Shown here: positions 32,034 through 33,382 of the stretch, piece by piece
How positions within the stretch are numbered: the first letter of the stretch is position 1
Layout of the letters: the number at the start of each line of letters is the position of its first letter
Source: Nitrospirota bacterium
GTDB taxonomy: Bacteria; Nitrospirota; Thermodesulfovibrionia; Thermodesulfovibrionales; JdFR-85
Direction: 5' to 3'
DNA: 33,382 nt
Assembly (NCBI GenBank): GCA_035873375.1
Contig: JAYWMQ010000045.1
Coordinates: 1-33,382 of the forward strand
Position numbers and translations under genes: made by a program
Notes under the pieces: generated by a model
What the model was told of the DNA's origin: nothing
Databases searched by the model: none
The model's input: only the letters and a program-made list of their open reading frames with translations

Positions 32034-32426
32034 ATGAAAAAGATAATAGTTTTTTTAGCTCTTTACTTTATAGCCTTTTCAGCATATGCAGAAAATAGTT
32101 TATTGGGAAAATGGACAAATAAAAGTAATCTTGGGCAACAAACTTTCGAGTTCATAAAAGGACATGATTTTATACACACATATAATTGGGTTAAAGATGG
32201 GAAAGCTATGACTAATGTAATAAAAGGCGTATGGGAGACTGGGTCATGGACTATTACTAAATCAGGCAATATTAATCAGTCTTGCAATTTAACAATATAC
32301 TTAAATGAAGACGAATGTTGTTTTGATTACAAATTTATCGCTGACAACTTAATTATGACAAAGAAATTTTCTGCAAAATCATACAGTTCTTTTTGTGAAA
32401 ATAAAGTCCTTATAAGAGGAAAATAA
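32034..32426 (+). CDS. secreted hypothetical protein
   Basis: The 130-residue protein starts at the ATG at 32034, with GGGGAAG upstream, rather than the in-frame ATG at 32016. From there MKKIIVFLALYFIAFSAYAEN is a standard signal peptide with an AYA cleavage site. The mature part is beta-rich (LLGKWTNKSNLGQQTFEFIKG, GVWETGSWTITKSG, NLTIYLNEDECCFDYKFIADN) with five cysteines, one in the C-terminal tail. The GKW opening and strand pattern suggest a lipocalin-like or related small beta barrel, but I cannot name a family. It is AT-rich like its neighbours. Confidence 0.65.
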   Translation: MKKIIVFLALYFIAFSAYAENSLLGKWTNKSNLGQQTFEFIKGHDFIHTYNWVKDGKAMTNVIKGVWETGSWTITKSGNINQSCNLTIYLNEDECCFDYKFIADNLIMTKKFSAKSYSSFCENKVLIRGK

Positions 32427-32795
32427 ATGGTTCATATTATGGACTTAAGAAACGGACTTGAGGGACATCCTATAGTCCCCTGTCAAGTAAAAAATACATC
32501 TCAAGAAATATCTTTTAGAATTAAAGAGTTACAGAACCTTACAAGGATTCAAACGCACCTCTCCTCTAAGCCTTCAAAAGACTTTTTTAAGTTTTGTGGC
32601 GAGTCTCTCACCGTAATGGAACCATGCACCTTATCGTTACGTTTATCCGATGTATCCCATTAAAAAGGGATCACCCATCATCCCTTATCCAGGTTGCAGA
32701 GTTCAGTGAGAGGCCCCTTTATTGTCCCGGACGAGGTCCATTTATGGCCTCAACGTTGTTGCTCGGGGTCCTCTCGCCAATATTAAAATAGTGTT
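32427..32795. other. 369 bp non-coding region next to the IS110 remnant
   Basis: The left part has a GGGAC/GTCCC hairpin near 32465-32480 whose flank (GAAACGGACTTGAGGGAC) resembles the terminus of inverted-repeat element B. The right part is the putative structured RNA described separately. No convincing gene is present. Confidence 0.5.
32605..32712 (-). ncRNA. possible structured RNA of the IS110 element
   Basis: CTCTCAC (32605-32611) pairs with GTGAGAG (32706-32712). Inside, AACC pairs with GGTT across an internal loop, and ATCCC/GGGAT forms an apical hairpin. This lies in the non-coding 3' flank of an IS110-family transposase, where some members of the family encode a guide (bridge) RNA. 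This is a structural guess only. Confidence 0.3.
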
Positions 32796-33279
32796 TTATT
32801 CTATATTCAGGTATTTCGGGTCAAAGAACTCCTTTTTCTTCATCAGCGTCCATGCGATTATAAGCATCTTGGCCGCCAGCTTTACTCTCATCTTTGTTTT
32901 TATGCCTCTTTCCCTCTGACGGCCCCTGAGCTTATTGGTAAAATATGCAATAAAATACTTATCCCTGCTCGATGCAATCATTGCTGCCTGGTATAAGGCA
33001 TATCTGATATCCGACTTTCCCTTCTTGGATATGGAGGGTGTTACTGCATCGGAAGTTTTTCCGCTTCTGCTTGCTGACAAATCCATACCCACCAGCTTCA
33101 GTACCTGAGAACCTTTATTAAAGCGGAAGGGATTGCCAATAGCTCCCAGGACCATTGCTGAGATTAACGGGCCAAACCCCGGAATACTTAAAAGGTATTC
33201 GTATTCCGGAAACACCCCGCAGACTGCATTGATCTGTTGCTGTGTAAGCGTCAAATAAAGCCCATCTTCCCAGGAAGAG
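32796..33279 (-). pseudogene. IS110-family transposase, C-terminal fragment
   Basis: About 160 residues match the C-terminal (Transposase_20) domain of IS110/IS1111 transposases: LLSIPGFGPLISAMVLGAIG (a helix-hairpin-helix), FRFNKGSQVLKLVGMDLSASRSGK with the catalytic-serine region, SISKKGKSDIRYALYQAAMIAS, and KLAAKMLIIAWTLMKKKE. The N-terminal DEDD/RuvC-like half is missing. The reading frame continues to 33326 but, from about 33280, sequence belongs to another element whose left end begins GTAA, so I read this as a transposase truncated by insertion. It cannot be active alone. Confidence 0.8.
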
Positions 33280-33382
33280 GTAAGAGATGCCATGATAAGC
33301 CAATCAAAAATAAGGAGGCGAGTCATGGCAAAGAAAGGGTCAAGAGAGGGAGAGAAAGAGGAATACTGGAAGGGGCATATAC
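33280..33382 (+). mobile_element. probable left end of an IS66-like element
   Basis: The sequence GTAAGAGATGCC begins exactly where the IS110 homology ends. IS66-family inverted repeats start with GTAA. A transposon-type gene starts 45 bp inside. The rest of the element lies beyond the window, so the assignment is tentative. Confidence 0.45.
33325..33382 (+). CDS. start of an IS66 TnpA-like protein (runs off the window)
   Basis: AAGGAGG precedes the ATG by 7 nt, and 19 codons are visible: a basic, charged start followed by EEYWKGHI. This resembles the N-terminus of IS66-type accessory proteins (TnpA), where a helix with W and H precedes the SGLSxxxYC helix-turn-helix. The distinguishing motif lies outside the window, so only the start and likely identity can be given. 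Confidence 0.45.
   Translation, partial: MAKKGSREGEKEEYWKGHI

Noticed and set aside
32427-32663. 78-codon plus-strand frame after the secreted protein
   Set aside because: It has no ribosome site and no recognisable protein pattern, and it runs through hairpins and the putative IS110 flank.

Overview
The window looks like the chromosome of an anaerobic or microaerophilic Gram-negative (diderm) bacterium. The mix of genes suggests a Nitrospirota or Desulfobacterota-like lineage: RNase J, a decaheme cytochrome with an outer-membrane barrel, a bacteriohemerythrin, LptE and GatA. That placement is an inference from gene content, because no rRNA is present. About 1 to 27.5 kb is compact core chromosome. 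From about 27.5 kb to the end it becomes a looser, visibly more AT-rich accessory region.

Core, left to right. A minus-strand cluster encodes transaldolase, a TPR lipoprotein and the N-terminus of cytidine deaminase. A plus-strand cluster encodes a VTT/DedA-type membrane protein, a MarC protein and a YfcE-like phosphodiesterase. A minus-strand set follows: a membrane metal-dependent hydrolase, tilS, a PhoU-like protein and a radical SAM protein split by a frameshift. gatA and a DtxR-type regulator overlap on the plus strand. A minus-strand run then spans 21.7 to 10.0 kb: an uncharacterised deoxyhypusine-synthase-like protein, argD, argF, RNase J, an MtrA/DmsE-size decaheme lipoprotein, an MtrB-like outer-membrane barrel, two solute-binding proteins without any permease or ATPase, and a sensor histidine kinase with a heme c motif (CTGCH) in its extracytoplasmic domain. 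Plus-strand genes for a PGPGW protein, LptE and HolA converge on rpsT. An HD protein, a DUF3108 protein and UDP-glucose dehydrogenase follow.

The most interesting core system is the five-gene block at 9983 to 16828. A trans-outer-membrane electron conduit appears to be co-transcribed with two orphan binding proteins and a putative heme-bearing sensor kinase. I infer that the kinase and binding proteins monitor redox state or a ligand for the conduit. The second binding-protein gene seems to start at an AUA codon.

Accessory region. After ugd come a bacteriohemerythrin, a DUF2283/DUF4258-like pair and a hicBA toxin-antitoxin pair. Then come small orphan genes (one membrane protein, two HEPN-like proteins, one PD-(D/E)XK-like nuclease, one secreted protein). 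Between them lie three copies of a roughly 190 to 210 bp inverted-repeat element (MITE-like), a REP-like nested palindrome and one convincing 57 bp attC-like site of integron gene-cassette type. The window ends in a truncated IS110-family transposase that appears to be interrupted by the left end of an IS66-like element.
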